A stretch of DNA of 64,000 bases, from the NCBI RefSeq assembly GCF_000341345.1, contig NC_020302.1, positions 1,654,075 through 1,718,074 on the forward strand, written 5' to 3'. The DNA comes from Corynebacterium halotolerans YIM 70093 = DSM 44683. Lineage in GTDB: Bacteria; Actinomycetota; Actinomycetes; Mycobacteriales; Mycobacteriaceae. The notes under the pieces are model-generated. The model ran no database searches, was not told the DNA's origin, and saw nothing but the letters and a program-made list of their open reading frames with translations. The position numbers were made by a program, and so were the translations under genes. Numbering within the stretch: the stretch's first letter is position 1; each line of letters opens with the position of its first letter. This document shows, one piece after another, positions 33,765 through 43,510 of the stretch.

Positions 33765-34274
33765 CTACTTGGTGAACCAGGCGGCGGTGCGGATTTCAGC
33801 CATGACCTGCTTGCGCAGCTCGGGGCTGAGACGCTTGAGGAAGAGCACGCCGTCCAGGTGGTCGGTCTCGTGCTGGATGCAACGGGCCATCAGCCCGGAG
33901 GCGACCAGGGAGACGGGCCTGCCCTCGACATCCTGCCCGGAGACGCGCACGGTGTCGTATCGCTCGGTGTCCACGGAGATGTCAGGGATGGACAGGCAGC
34001 CTTCCGCGCCGGTCTGCGTCTGCTCGCCCACCGGCTCCCAGACCGGGTTGATGAGGTGGCCGCGCAGGCCGTCCTGGGTGTGGGTGCAGTCGTAGACGAA
34101 CACGCGACGGGTGACGCCAACCTGGTTGGCCGCCAGGCCCACCCCGCCGGCGTGGTCCATCGTCTCGAGCATGTCCTCGACGAGGGTGGCCAGGTTCGCG
34201 TCGAACTCGGTGACCTCGTCGGCACGGGTGGTCAGGACGGGGTCGCCGAAGATGCGGATGTCGCGGATGGTCAT
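33765..34274 (-). CDS. def: Peptide deformylase
   Basis: 169-residue metalloenzyme removing the formyl group from nascent proteins. All three motifs are present: [18 protein letters not shown] with the metal cysteine, and [13 protein letters not shown] with the HExxH-type metal and catalytic residues. The ATG has a GAGGAG sequence about 15 nt upstream. Followed directly by fmt. Confidence 0.96.
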   Translation of the reverse strand: MTIRDIRIFGDPVLTTRADEVTEFDANLATLVEDMLETMDHAGGVGLAANQVGVTRRVFVYDCTHTQDGLRGHLINPVWEPVGEQTQTGAEGCLSIPDISVDTERYDTVRVSGQDVEGRPVSLVASGLMARCIQHETDHLDGVLFLKRLSPELRKQVMAEIRTAAWFTK

Positions 34275-34353
34275 GGTGTGCTGCTCGGCTCCTCTAACTG
34301 GTTCGTGTGCTGTCGACATTCTACGTCGCGGCCACGCAGGAACCGGCGGCGGA

Positions 34354-35889
34354 TCAGGGGCGGGTGAGCGCGGACGCCGGAACCGGCCAGTGCGGTCGCA
34401 GCCGACGCATGCGGTCCGCGAGGAAAGCGAGGGCCATGTGGTCGACGGTGACCGCGCAGACCCCGGCGAGCACGGCCTCGATTCCCTGCACCCGGCCCAG
34501 CGGCACCACGGGATCATGGTGGTCAAGGGCGGCCTGCCCGGGTTCGAGGTTACTGGGCCGGTGGGTGTGGACGAGGTGATCCGTGAGCTGGACGATCTCC
34601 GCCGCGGTGCCGAGGTCGTTGAAGTCGGCGCGCCGGGTGATCACGGTGGTCTCCCCCTCCCGTCCACGCACCAGGTCGAGGCGGTCTGCCCGGGCGAGGG
34701 CGTCGATGGCCCGGGGCCCGAGGACGACCTTCTCCCCGCGCGAAAGGACCTCCGTGAGCGTGTCGACGTCGCGTGTTTCGGCGACCCACGCCTCCGGCGG
34801 CACGGCGGAGGCGGCCGCTGAGGCGGGGCCGGGATGGACGTCGATCTCCGGGTGCTGCGCGACGAGACCTGCCGCGGTCTCCTCCCTCGCCACCAGGCTC
34901 AGCCGGTGCCAGGCGCCGGCACCCCGCAGCGCCTGCAGGGCGAGGAGCCCGAACCCGAGGCAGTCGATGCCGCTGGCCACGACGCACACCGAGTGCCGCT
35001 GGACATCCGCCCACCGGCTGGCCACCGGCATCCCACCGTCGTGGAACAGGGTGTCCACGGTCTCGGGCACCGCGAAGCCGGGCTCGGGCTCGAGCAGGCG
35101 GACGAAGAACCGGTTCCACTCGTGCTCCACCTCCAGCCCGCACCGGGCGAGCAACACCGTGCCGCAGTGGGCCGTGGTGTGTGCCGGGCGCAGCGCTCCG
35201 AGCGCAACCGTGACGGTCGGGGGACTCCGGTGTTCACTCTCGTATGCTCCGTGATTCCCGTGCTGCTGCGGTTGGTGGCCGGTGTCGGCCTCGATACCTG
35301 CGGGGACATCCACGGCGATGGACGGCACCCAGCCGGAGATCTGCGCCCAGCTCGCCATCAGGCCCGTCAGGTGCCCCTCGAAGCCACTGCCCACCAGGGC
35401 CTCGAGGAGGATGCCATGGGTGTGGTTGATGTCCTCCCGGATGACGTTGTGACCGGTGATGACCCTTCCCCCGGCCTCGAGCAGCTCGGCCAGCAGGCGC
35501 TGGTTGCCGCTGCCGTCCGGGAAGTCCCCGGAATAGCCCCGATCCCCTGGGACCAGGACCATGACGTCGACCTGCCGACCGCGGCGGGCCAGCACCCGCC
35601 CGGCGCGCAGACCGTCGGCGCCGTTGCCGCCCGGCCCGGCGAGCAGGAGCACCCGGGGCGGCAGGTCAGCGCAGACCGGCCCGTCCACCATCGCCTCGGT
35701 GACGTCGGCCAGCGCGTGGGCGGCCATCTCGTGCACGCCGTCCCGCAGTGGTCCGAACTCCTGCCACCGCCGGATCAACTCCTCGTCCATCACCCACCCG
35801 TAATGGGGTTCGCCGTCCGGGTCCGGCGGGGTGTCCGGGACCTGTTCGAGGGCCTGGCGGATGCTTGCCGTGGGCACTACGGGAGACAT
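34354..35889 (-). CDS. nnr: Nnr-type NAD(P)HX epimerase/dehydratase with altered active sites
   Basis: 511 residues built like a YjeF_N plus carbohydrate-kinase fusion that repairs hydrated NAD(P)H. The N-terminal domain is recognisable from VLLLAGPGGNGADGLRAGRV (80-99) and SIAVDVPAGIEADTG (190-204), but the usual catalytic Asp of DALLGTG is Glu163 (LLEALVGSG). In the C-terminal domain the GTGDVLAG catalytic motif reads GIEAVLAG (469-476) and the HKG and glycine-rich nucleotide motifs are not visible. It may therefore be inactive or changed in function. The ATG at 35889 lies 7 nt from a TATGCT element; an ATG at 35901 would overlap that element. Confidence 0.75.
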   Translation of the reverse strand: MSPVVPTASIRQALEQVPDTPPDPDGEPHYGWVMDEELIRRWQEFGPLRDGVHEMAAHALADVTEAMVDGPVCADLPPRVLLLAGPGGNGADGLRAGRVLARRGRQVDVMVLVPGDRGYSGDFPDGSGNQRLLAELLEAGGRVITGHNVIREDINHTHGILLEALVGSGFEGHLTGLMASWAQISGWVPSIAVDVPAGIEADTGHQPQQHGNHGAYESEHRSPPTVTVALGALRPAHTTAHCGTVLLARCGLEVEHEWNRFFVRLLEPEPGFAVPETVDTLFHDGGMPVASRWADVQRHSVCVVASGIDCLGFGLLALQALRGAGAWHRLSLVAREETAAGLVAQHPEIDVHPGPASAAASAVPPEAWVAETRDVDTLTEVLSRGEKVVLGPRAIDALARADRLDLVRGREGETTVITRRADFNDLGTAAEIVQLTDHLVHTHRPSNLEPGQAALDHHDPVVPLGRVQGIEAVLAGVCAVTVDHMALAFLADRMRRLRPHWPVPASALTRP

Positions 35890-35896
35890 GCGGGCC

Positions 35897-35902
35897 AGCA
35901 TA
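35897..35902 (-). promoter_or_regulatory. -10 element of leaderless nnr promoter
   Basis: TATGCT on the minus strand, 7 nt before the ATG at 35889. It sits in the 21-nt gap after the small membrane-protein gene. Confidence 0.45.
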
Positions 35903-35910
35903 GGCCCGCT

Positions 35911-36312
35911 TCAGCCTTGACGGCGCTCCAGCGTATAGCCGAGCACCCCCAGACCGAGCATCCCGGCGGCGGCGAAACGCTCGTCGATCCACACCCCGCC
36001 GAGCCGCGGCACCCGGTCCGGGAACTCCGACTGGAGCCCTTCCGCACCCGGGAAAGCGAAGGCCGTGCCCATCGACGCCCAGAAGAACGCCGGTAGCAGC
36101 GCTCCCGGCGCGGTCCCCCGCTCGCCCTGGCGCAGCGCGATCAGCCCGGCAGTGCCCAGAAGCGCACCGATGGAGATCGTCTGCGCGTCATGGAAGCGGG
36201 CGTGCGGCGGCCAGTCCGGGTTGAACAGATGGGTGCGGTTCCAGTCCACCAGGAACCCGCCCACGGCGGTGGCACCCGCCACGAAGGTCAGAATCTTCCG
36301 TCCCGCGCTCAT
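35911..36312 (-). CDS. Small membrane protein of the WNxTHxxNPxWPPH type
   Basis: 133 residues with four hydrophobic segments (about 7-23, 46-61, 70-88 and 112-126) and the conserved loop VDWNRTHLFNPDWPPHARFH followed by DAQTISIGALLG. I associate this pattern with an actinobacterial membrane family of unknown function (possibly DUF6640; not checked). Its ATG overlaps the formamidase stop codon by 4 nt (ATGA), so the two are translationally coupled. Confidence 0.7.
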   Translation of the reverse strand: MSAGRKILTFVAGATAVGGFLVDWNRTHLFNPDWPPHARFHDAQTISIGALLGTAGLIALRQGERGTAPGALLPAFFWASMGTAFAFPGAEGLQSEFPDRVPRLGGVWIDERFAAAGMLGLGVLGYTLERRQG

Positions 36313-37724
36313 GCCCTGTCCCGCCCCAGCAGGCCACGCAGTTTGCCGAAGAGCGAGCTGACCGGCTGCGCGGCCTGCCCGCCCAGACGCCGGGCTGCGG
36401 GCAGCAGGGCCTTCTTGTCCTTGGGCACCGCGCGCAAGACGTCGTCGTCGGGCAGCCGCGCGGCGTCGGCACGCGGTGGGTGCCGGTCGGTGACCACCTG
36501 ATGCGGGCCGGATACCGAGGGGCGGATGTCGAAGTCGAAGATGTCGGTGGGCAGGTAGATCGTGGCGCAGGCGTTGGGGATGTCGACCACGCTCGACAGG
36601 TGCGCCTCCACCGGGGCGGCGCCGAGCAGCAGGAAGGCCTGCTCGCGGGTGTAGCCGAAGGCGGTGAGGTAGTCGATGGCGTGCAGACAGGCCCGCTGGT
36701 ACGCCAGGTAGGGGTCGAGGTAGCGCTGCTTGTCGTTCTCGGTGACCGAGACACCGGAGAACGAGATCCAGTCGTCGTAGCGCGGAGCTCCGTTGCCGGG
36801 CACGAAGATCGCGTTCTCCGCCACGCGGTAGGTGGCCATCCCGTCCGGGATGACGTCGACGTGGAGCTCGACGAAACCGCCCATCTCGATCGCGCCGCAC
36901 AGGGTGATCTCGCCGTCGCCCTGGGAGAAGTGCAGGTCGCCGACGGAGAGGTTCGCGCCGTCGACGAAGACCGGGTAGAACACGCGGCTGCCGCGGGTGA
37001 GGTCCTTGATGTCCTGGTTCCCGCCGTTCTCCCTCGGCGGGGTGGTCTGGGCGGCCTCCAGCGCGATACGCGCCGCCTGCTCGTCGGGGACCTCCCCCAG
37101 CAGCGCGCCCTTCGGCAGCGGCGGCAGGGCCAGGGGCGGCACCCGCAGCGGGTTGCGCGCCACGAGCCTCGCCTCCCGCTTGTTCCACCGGGCCAGCAGC
37201 TTCTCCGAGGGCGCGGTGCCCATCACACCCGGGTGCGGGGCGCCGGCGAAGGAGACCCCGGGGATGTGCCGGGAGGTGGCACGCCCGTCGCGAAAATCCC
37301 AGACCGCCTTGTGGGCGTCCGGGAAGTGCTCGTGCAGGAAACCGCCGCCGTGGGCGGGGGCGAAGATGCCGGTGTAGCCCCAGCCCTGGCCGGCCAGCGA
37401 CCCGGACTCCCCCGCCGGGTTGTCCTCGGGGCCGGGCCCGACGTCGACGATGTCGACGACGAGCAGGTCACCGGGTTTCGCACCCTCGACGCGGAAGGGC
37501 CCGGACAGGGGATGGCCGATGTGGAAGGGAGCGGTGAGCACATCCTCGGCCGATTCGTCGTTGCGCACGTGCCCGTCGAACCAGTCACGGCAGTCGACGC
37601 GGAAGGTCTCCCCCGGGCGGACGGTGGCCACGGGTGGAATCTCCGGGTGCCACCGGTTGTGGCCGAGACGTTCCTGCTGGTGGAAGGGGTGGTCGGGGTC
37701 TAGGGTGAACAGTGGTTCGCTCAT
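36309..37724 (-). CDS. Formamidase/acetamidase (FmdA/AmdA family)
   Basis: 471 residues closely matching bacterial formamidases, which hydrolyse formamide to formate and ammonia in the cytoplasm. Family features seen are the N-terminal HNRWHPEIPP, DWFDG, GHPLSGPFRVEGAKPGDLLV, the GVMGTAPS loop, the NGGNQDIKDLTRGSRVFYPV block with its catalytic region, and LSVGDLHFSQGDGEI. Length is slightly above the usual ~400 because of a C-terminal tail (after SSVVDIPNACATIYLPTDIF) that is basic. Start at the ATG 7 nt downstream of TACCAT. Next to def and fmt, both formyl-handling genes. Confidence 0.88.
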   Translation of the reverse strand: MSEPLFTLDPDHPFHQQERLGHNRWHPEIPPVATVRPGETFRVDCRDWFDGHVRNDESAEDVLTAPFHIGHPLSGPFRVEGAKPGDLLVVDIVDVGPGPEDNPAGESGSLAGQGWGYTGIFAPAHGGGFLHEHFPDAHKAVWDFRDGRATSRHIPGVSFAGAPHPGVMGTAPSEKLLARWNKREARLVARNPLRVPPLALPPLPKGALLGEVPDEQAARIALEAAQTTPPRENGGNQDIKDLTRGSRVFYPVFVDGANLSVGDLHFSQGDGEITLCGAIEMGGFVELHVDVIPDGMATYRVAENAIFVPGNGAPRYDDWISFSGVSVTENDKQRYLDPYLAYQRACLHAIDYLTAFGYTREQAFLLLGAAPVEAHLSSVVDIPNACATIYLPTDIFDFDIRPSVSGPHQVVTDRHPPRADAARLPDDDVLRAVPKDKKALLPAARRLGGQAAQPVSSLFGKLRGLLGRDRA

Positions 37725-37731
37725 GGCGCCC

Positions 37732-37737
37732 ATGGTA
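37732..37737 (-). promoter_or_regulatory. -10 element of leaderless formamidase promoter
   Basis: TACCAT on the minus strand, 7 nt before the ATG at 37724; no ribosome binding site is present. Confidence 0.4.
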
Positions 37738-37810
37738 GGCCGCTGTTGTGATCTGCGGCACCCTACGCTGCGGGGTCTACCCGGTGGCCGTTCGGGATCG
37801 GGCACCCCAT

Positions 37811-37964
37811 GTCCCAAAAGGGGCGATTAGGACGAGCTCGCCTGGAAAAATCCGCGTTTTCAGGGACAGACCGCCTCTTTTGGGACGAGCCGGCGCGCCG
37901 GGGTGTCGCTCAGCGAGCACCGGGATCTGAGTGGCCTGATGAACGCGGCCGCGGATTTTTCAGG
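37811..37964. repeat. Nested inverted repeats in the formamidase-priA spacer
   Basis: This ~300-nt spacer has no gene. Outer arms GTCCCAAAAGGGGCG (37811-37825) and CGCCTCTTTTGGGAC (37872-37886) are complementary at 14 of 15 positions. Inside, CCTGGAAAAATCCGCG (37841-37856) pairs with TTTTCAGG just after it and also, over 15 of 16 bases, with CGCGGATTTTTCAGG at 37950-37964. The structure resembles a remnant mobile palindromic element more than a terminator. Confidence 0.55.
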
Positions 37965-38030
37965 AGGTCCAACATCGAGCTCCGCGATTCCCGGCGCCGG
38001 AAACCGCGCTCATCCACCGACCGCAGACAC

Positions 38031-40055
38031 CTACCCGATGTGGACCGGATCCACCTGCACCCGCAGCGGCAGATCGTCCTTCCGTGCGGCCCGGGCGGTC
38101 AGCCCCGCCCGCAGTGCGGCGCCCAGCTCCGAACGGGGCCCCAGCGGGGTGCGGATGAGCAGGCGTTGGGCCGGACCGTGCCTGCGCTCGTCGTACTCGC
38201 CGGGCAGGTTCACCCCGGGCGGCAGGTCGACGGGGCCGAGCACCTCGGCGTGGGCGGGCAGGTCGGTGATCTCCAGGAAGGTGTCCAGCGAGGTGCCCGC
38301 GCCGTCGATGGCCGCCATGTGCACGGACGGCGGGAACCGGACTTCGCCGCGCTGCGCCAGTTCGGTGGCGGCGGCCCCGACGACGTCCCAGCGGATCAGC
38401 GACTGCACCACCGGCAGGCCCGGGTCCGCGACGACGATGACCTCCCCGCCCTTCGCGCGTGGGGCCACCAGGGTGGCGGCGGCCGTCCACTTGGCCAGGG
38501 TCTCTTCGGTGGCGCGCAGATCCTGGCGGCCGAGCAGGGCCCAGGTGTCCAGCAGCAGCGCCGCGCCGTAGCGCCCGCCGAGCACCCGCGGTTCGGCCCC
38601 CGGCGTGGAGACCACCAGGCCGGCGCGGTGTCCGACGTCGTCGACGACCTTGTTGCCGCCGGAGGTGACCACCCGGGTGCTGGGGAAGGCACGTCCGAGC
38701 TCCTCGGCGGTGCGCTGGGCACCGAGGACCACCGCGCGCAGCTTCACCGACCCGCACTCGCCGCAGCGGTGGCGCGGGTCGGGGCGTCCGCACCAGCGGC
38801 AGGTGGGCACCCCGCCCCGGTCCTGCCCTTCCGACGGCAGCCCGAGGGGCCCGTTGCAGTGGCGGCAGCGCGCCGGTGCCCGGCAGTTCCCGCACGCGAG
38901 CGTCGGCACGTAGCCCTTGCGCGGCACCTGGATGAGCGCCGGTTCGTCGCGGTCGAGGGCCCGGCGCAGGGCCTCGAAGGCGACCATCGGCAGGCGGGCG
39001 GAGCGGGCCAGCGGATCGCGGGCGAGCTCGAAATCGGAGTCGGCGGCCGCGCGGATGAGCGGCATGCGCGCCCGCAGGGTGTCGCGCGAGGCGACGAGAT
39101 CGTGCGCCCACCCGGAGGTGACGAGCAGCTGGGTCTCCGCGGTGCGGGAGTGCCCGGCCAGGATCAGCGAGGTACCCTCCAGCGCGGAGCGGGTGGTGAG
39201 CACCTCCCGGGCGTGCGGGTAGGGCGCGCGCGGGTCGACGAGGTTGTCGTCGCCGTCGTGGACGATGACCGCCAGCTTCAGGTCGGCCACCGGGGCGAAC
39301 GCGGCGGAGCGTGTGCCGACGACCAGGCGGGACTGCCCGTGGAGGATGGACAGGAAACGCCGGTACCTCGCCTGCGGGCCGAGGCTGGCGGTGAGTACGG
39401 TGATCTGCTTCGCGGAGACCAGTTCGCGCAGTGCGGTCTCGAGGGCGTCGACGTCGCGCTGGTCCGGGACGACCAGCAGCGCTCCCCCACCGTCGCGCAC
39501 GACCTTGACCGCCAGGGCCGCCAGGGCCGCGGCCCAGTCGTCGCCCGGGGCGATCTGCCAGGCGGCCCGTGCCGTGGTGCCGGCCAGGACGGCGTCGACG
39601 AAGGATTCGCCGTGGACATAGGCCGACCAGGACGACAGGTCGGGTTCGGTGGTCGGGCCCAGCCTCTCCCACGGGGTGTCCGTCTCCGATTCCTCGGCGC
39701 GGGCGTGGCGGGCGGGCACGGCCAGGCGGATGAGGTCGGAGCGGATGCCGGCGTAGCGGGCGGTGAGCGACTCCACCAGCCGCGCGGTGGACTCCGGGTA
39801 GACGACGTCCGGGGAGATCACCCGCTCCAGGTAGCGCAGGTTGCCCTGGTGTTCGGAACGGGTGACCCGCTCCAGCAGGAGGGCGTCGACCAGGCGCCCG
39901 GCGAAGCGCACCCGCACCCGGACGCCGGGTTTCGCGTCGGCGTCCTGGTCATTGCCGACGAGGTAGTCGAAGGGGCGGTCGAGATGGGCCAGGCCCAGCA
40001 ACGGCAGCACCCGCGCCACCGGCTTGTTTTCAGCGGGGACACGGGTGTTGACCAT
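38031..40055 (-). CDS. priA: Actinobacterial PriA (primosomal protein N', helicase-less type)
   Basis: 674 residues. The N-terminal DNA-binding domain (VARVLPLLGLAHLDRPFDYL, GVRVRVRFAGRLVDALLL) and the cysteine cluster (ACGNCRAPARCRHC and CRWCGRPDPRHRCGECG) that binds two zinc ions mark PriA. The Walker A and DEAH helicase motifs of classical PriA are absent, as known for actinobacterial members, so it is probably not an active helicase. Start at the ATG 8 nt after TAGAAT, which overlaps the metK stop codon. Confidence 0.9.
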   Translation of the reverse strand: MVNTRVPAENKPVARVLPLLGLAHLDRPFDYLVGNDQDADAKPGVRVRVRFAGRLVDALLLERVTRSEHQGNLRYLERVISPDVVYPESTARLVESLTARYAGIRSDLIRLAVPARHARAEESETDTPWERLGPTTEPDLSSWSAYVHGESFVDAVLAGTTARAAWQIAPGDDWAAALAALAVKVVRDGGGALLVVPDQRDVDALETALRELVSAKQITVLTASLGPQARYRRFLSILHGQSRLVVGTRSAAFAPVADLKLAVIVHDGDDNLVDPRAPYPHAREVLTTRSALEGTSLILAGHSRTAETQLLVTSGWAHDLVASRDTLRARMPLIRAAADSDFELARDPLARSARLPMVAFEALRRALDRDEPALIQVPRKGYVPTLACGNCRAPARCRHCNGPLGLPSEGQDRGGVPTCRWCGRPDPRHRCGECGSVKLRAVVLGAQRTAEELGRAFPSTRVVTSGGNKVVDDVGHRAGLVVSTPGAEPRVLGGRYGAALLLDTWALLGRQDLRATEETLAKWTAAATLVAPRAKGGEVIVVADPGLPVVQSLIRWDVVGAAATELAQRGEVRFPPSVHMAAIDGAGTSLDTFLEITDLPAHAEVLGPVDLPPGVNLPGEYDERRHGPAQRLLIRTPLGPRSELGAALRAGLTARAARKDDLPLRVQVDPVHIG

Positions 40056-40066
40056 GGGGTGGGATT

Positions 40067-41299
<1,233 letters not shown>

Positions 41300-41355
41300 T
41301 GAGGAACTTCCTAACGCTGTGATTAATCAATGAAAGGGTACTGCTTGCCCCAACC

Positions 41356-41361
41356 AATATA
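41356..41361 (-). promoter_or_regulatory. -10 element of metK
   Basis: TATATT on the minus strand, sharing two bases with the McbR-type operator; leader about 50 nt. Confidence 0.5.
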
Positions 41362-41375
41362 GACCAAGCGGTCTA
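41360..41375. promoter_or_regulatory. McbR operator upstream of metK
   Basis: TAGAC-CAAGCG-GTCTA, an exact match to the TAGAC-N6-GTCTA site of the McbR repressor known from C. glutamicum, where metK is a target. It overlaps the -10 region, consistent with repression. Confidence 0.85.
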
Positions 41376-41384
41376 ACCGGGCAA

Positions 41385-42626
41385 TCAGGACCGGTGCCGG
41401 TCGACGGCCGCGAGGATCTGCGCGGCCACCGAGTGCTTGGAGCCGTCGGCGATCTCCGTGACCGGCCCGGCGGCGTCGAGCAGCCAGCCCCGGTTACGCG
41501 TCTGGCCGAAGACCTTGCCCTCCCCCACCTCGTTGCACATCAGCAGGTCACAGCCCTTGCGCCGCAGCTTCGCCCGGGCGAAGTCGAGGGCACTGTGGTC
41601 GGCGTCGCCGGTCTCCGCGGCGAAACCGACGATCGTCGTCCCCGCCGGGATGTCACCGTCGCGGCGGCGCTGAACGGTCGTGGCCAGGATGTCGGGGTTC
41701 TCCACCAGATCCAGCCGGGTGAGCGCGTCGTCGTCCGATCCCTTCTTCATCTTGGCCCCCGCGGCGGTGGCCGGGCGGAAGTCCGCGACGGCGGCGGCCA
41801 TGATGATCACGTCGCTGTCTGCGGCGCGCTCCCCCACGGCCTGCGCCATCTCCGCGGTGGAGACCACCGGCACGACCTCCGCCCCCGAGGGGGTGGGCAG
41901 GGCGTCGGTGTTGCCCGCGACGATCGTGACCTCGGCCCCGCGGTGGGCGGCGATCTCGGCCAGGGCGAATCCCTGCCGTCCAGAGGACCGGTTACCCAGG
42001 TAGCGCACCGGATCCAGGTTCTCCTGGGTGCCGCCGGCGGTGATCAGGACCTTCCGGCCGGTCCAGTCGTGGGTCAGCGCGTGACCGTCGAGGGCGGTGC
42101 GGACGACCTCGGCGATCTGCCCCGGCTCGGGCAGCCGGCCCGGCCCGGTGTCCTTGCCGGTCAGCCGCCCGTGGGCCGGTTCCATGACGATGATGCCGCG
42201 GCGACGCAGGGTGGCCACGTTGTCCTGCGTGGCGGGATTGTGCCACATCTCCGTGTGCATGGCCGGGACCACGACCACCGGACAGGTGGCCACCAGCACC
42301 GTGGCGGTCAGCAGGTCATCGGCCCGGCCCGCGACCAGGCGCGCGATGACGTCCGCCGTGGCCGGGGCGATGACGACGGCGTCGGCCTCCTGCCCGACGC
42401 GCACGTGCTGGACCTCGTCCACGGCGTCAAAGACCGTCGTGGAGACGGGGTGGCCGGACAACGCCTCGAAGGTCGCGGCACCGACGAAGTTCAGCGCGCC
42501 CGGCGTGGGCACGACACGCACGTCGTCACCGTTCTCCTTGAGGTCACGGATCAGATGGCAGGCCTTGTAGGCGGCGATTCCACCGGCGACTCCGACGACG
42601 ATGCGGCGCGGCTGCTGGGCGGTCAT
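41385..42626 (-). CDS. coaBC: Phosphopantothenoylcysteine decarboxylase/synthetase
   Basis: 413 residues, two domains of coenzyme A synthesis. The N-terminal flavin decarboxylase (CoaC) has GGIAAYKACHLIRDLK, the PAMHTEMWHNPATQDN motif and the active-site region of ADAVVIAPATADVIARL. The C-terminal synthetase (CoaB) has VLITAGGTQENLDPVRYLGN, RSSGRQGFALAEIAAHRGAE and AAAVADFRP. Start at the ATG preceded by AGGAGA. Upstream -10 at 42668. It is downstream of the palindrome-bracketed island and upstream of metK. Confidence 0.96.
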   Translation of the reverse strand: MTAQQPRRIVVGVAGGIAAYKACHLIRDLKENGDDVRVVPTPGALNFVGAATFEALSGHPVSTTVFDAVDEVQHVRVGQEADAVVIAPATADVIARLVAGRADDLLTATVLVATCPVVVVPAMHTEMWHNPATQDNVATLRRRGIIVMEPAHGRLTGKDTGPGRLPEPGQIAEVVRTALDGHALTHDWTGRKVLITAGGTQENLDPVRYLGNRSSGRQGFALAEIAAHRGAEVTIVAGNTDALPTPSGAEVVPVVSTAEMAQAVGERAADSDVIIMAAAVADFRPATAAGAKMKKGSDDDALTRLDLVENPDILATTVQRRRDGDIPAGTTIVGFAAETGDADHSALDFARAKLRRKGCDLLMCNEVGEGKVFGQTRNRGWLLDAAGPVTEIADGSKHSVAAQILAAVDRHRS

Positions 42627-42667
42627 GCACTCTCCTGTGTTCCCGAGGGACGGTGATATCCCAGATG

Positions 42668-42673
42668 ACTCTA
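42668..42673 (-). promoter_or_regulatory. Candidate -10 element of coaBC
   Basis: TAGAGT on the minus strand, about 42 nt before the ATG, between the gene and the palindrome at 42696. Confidence 0.4.
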
Positions 42674-42695
42674 CCCGCGGCACCTCCCGCGGCGG

Positions 42696-42737
42696 TTTCA
42701 GGCGGGGAGTGCGCAGCTGCGCACTCCCCGCCTGAAA
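42696..42737. repeat. 42-bp perfect palindrome containing the dispersed core
   Basis: Every base from 42696 to 42737 pairs about the centre between 42716 and 42717; there is no loop. The centre is GTGCGCAGCTGCGCAC and the outer arms TTTCAGGCGGGGA and its complement. As RNA it would be a strong hairpin flanked by A/T, so it could also stop transcription. Left boundary of the small island. Confidence 0.85.
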
Positions 42738-42881
42738 GACGGCTCTTATCGACGCCGCGGTATCGCGCCCGTTCCCCATCCTCCGGCGCCACCGTTGTCG
42801 CGAATCCGTGTGCAGGTCCCGAAAGCGTTGTGCTCGACACGGACATGGACAGACAGGGACAGACAGGGAACGGTCTGGGTC

Positions 42882-43330
42882 ATGGGCACCTTCTCCGATC
42901 GGCTCTCGCCGGCACCGCGATTTCGCAGCAGAACCGCGAACGGTAGGTTTCCCAGCGGGAGGAAGTCAGAAAAGCCGGCCTCCAGAGACCTCTTTCCGGC
43001 ACGGATCTTCCTTGTGCTTTTCCCCGTGATGCTGGTGACTGCCTGACCCTCCACCCTGGAGATCGCAAACGACTCTGCACTGGCGCTGGCGATCATCCTT
43101 GCCGCTTTTTCACGGTAGCTGCGACAGCAGGCACGCTCACACGGCGAGCCCCTTCGTGGCTTCTGCCGACTGCAGGAGTTGTCGGGCTCATCGCTGCTGC
43201 CGTCGGCGTCTACTTTCGTATCGGGGAGCCGGACGGATTCCTCACACCGTTTCTCATTCCACGTGGCGGCGGGGTCGTCGTGGCCGAGCTGGCGATAACC
43301 GCGAACCGTGTCCGCAGCGGGCAGCCGTGA
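42882..43330 (+). pseudogene. Broken small membrane-protein gene
   Basis: From the ATG at 42882 the frame runs to FLVLFPVMLVTA and meets a TGA at 43044. The same frame continues with STLEIANDSALALAIILAAF, then is lost at a T5 run (43106-43110). Adding one T joins it to a third stretch that reads TVAATAGTLTRRAPSW, then LLPTAGVVGLIAAAVGVYF and FLTPFLIPRGGGVVVAELAI, ending at the TGA at 43328-43330. Together these give a ~150-residue protein with four hydrophobic segments, interrupted by one nonsense and one frameshift. Family not recognised. Either a decayed gene or, less likely, sequence errors. Confidence 0.55.
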
Positions 43331-43510
43331 AGCAGCCCTGTGATCCCGCAATGGCACTCAATTTGGACTGCCGTGGACGAGGGTGATGGTGAGACTGACA
43401 CCGTCGCTCGTCGGTACCTGTACCTTCCTGTGAAACGATCCTCGGCTCCCAGCGAAACTCGATGACCGGGCACGTCGGGCTCGCAGGGCGAGAGCACCGG
43501 AAGGAGGCCG

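Noticed and set aside
42842..42868. Short tandem repeat GACAGACAGG x2 before the broken gene
   Set aside because: Only two units of 10 nt; too short to mean more than local slippage.
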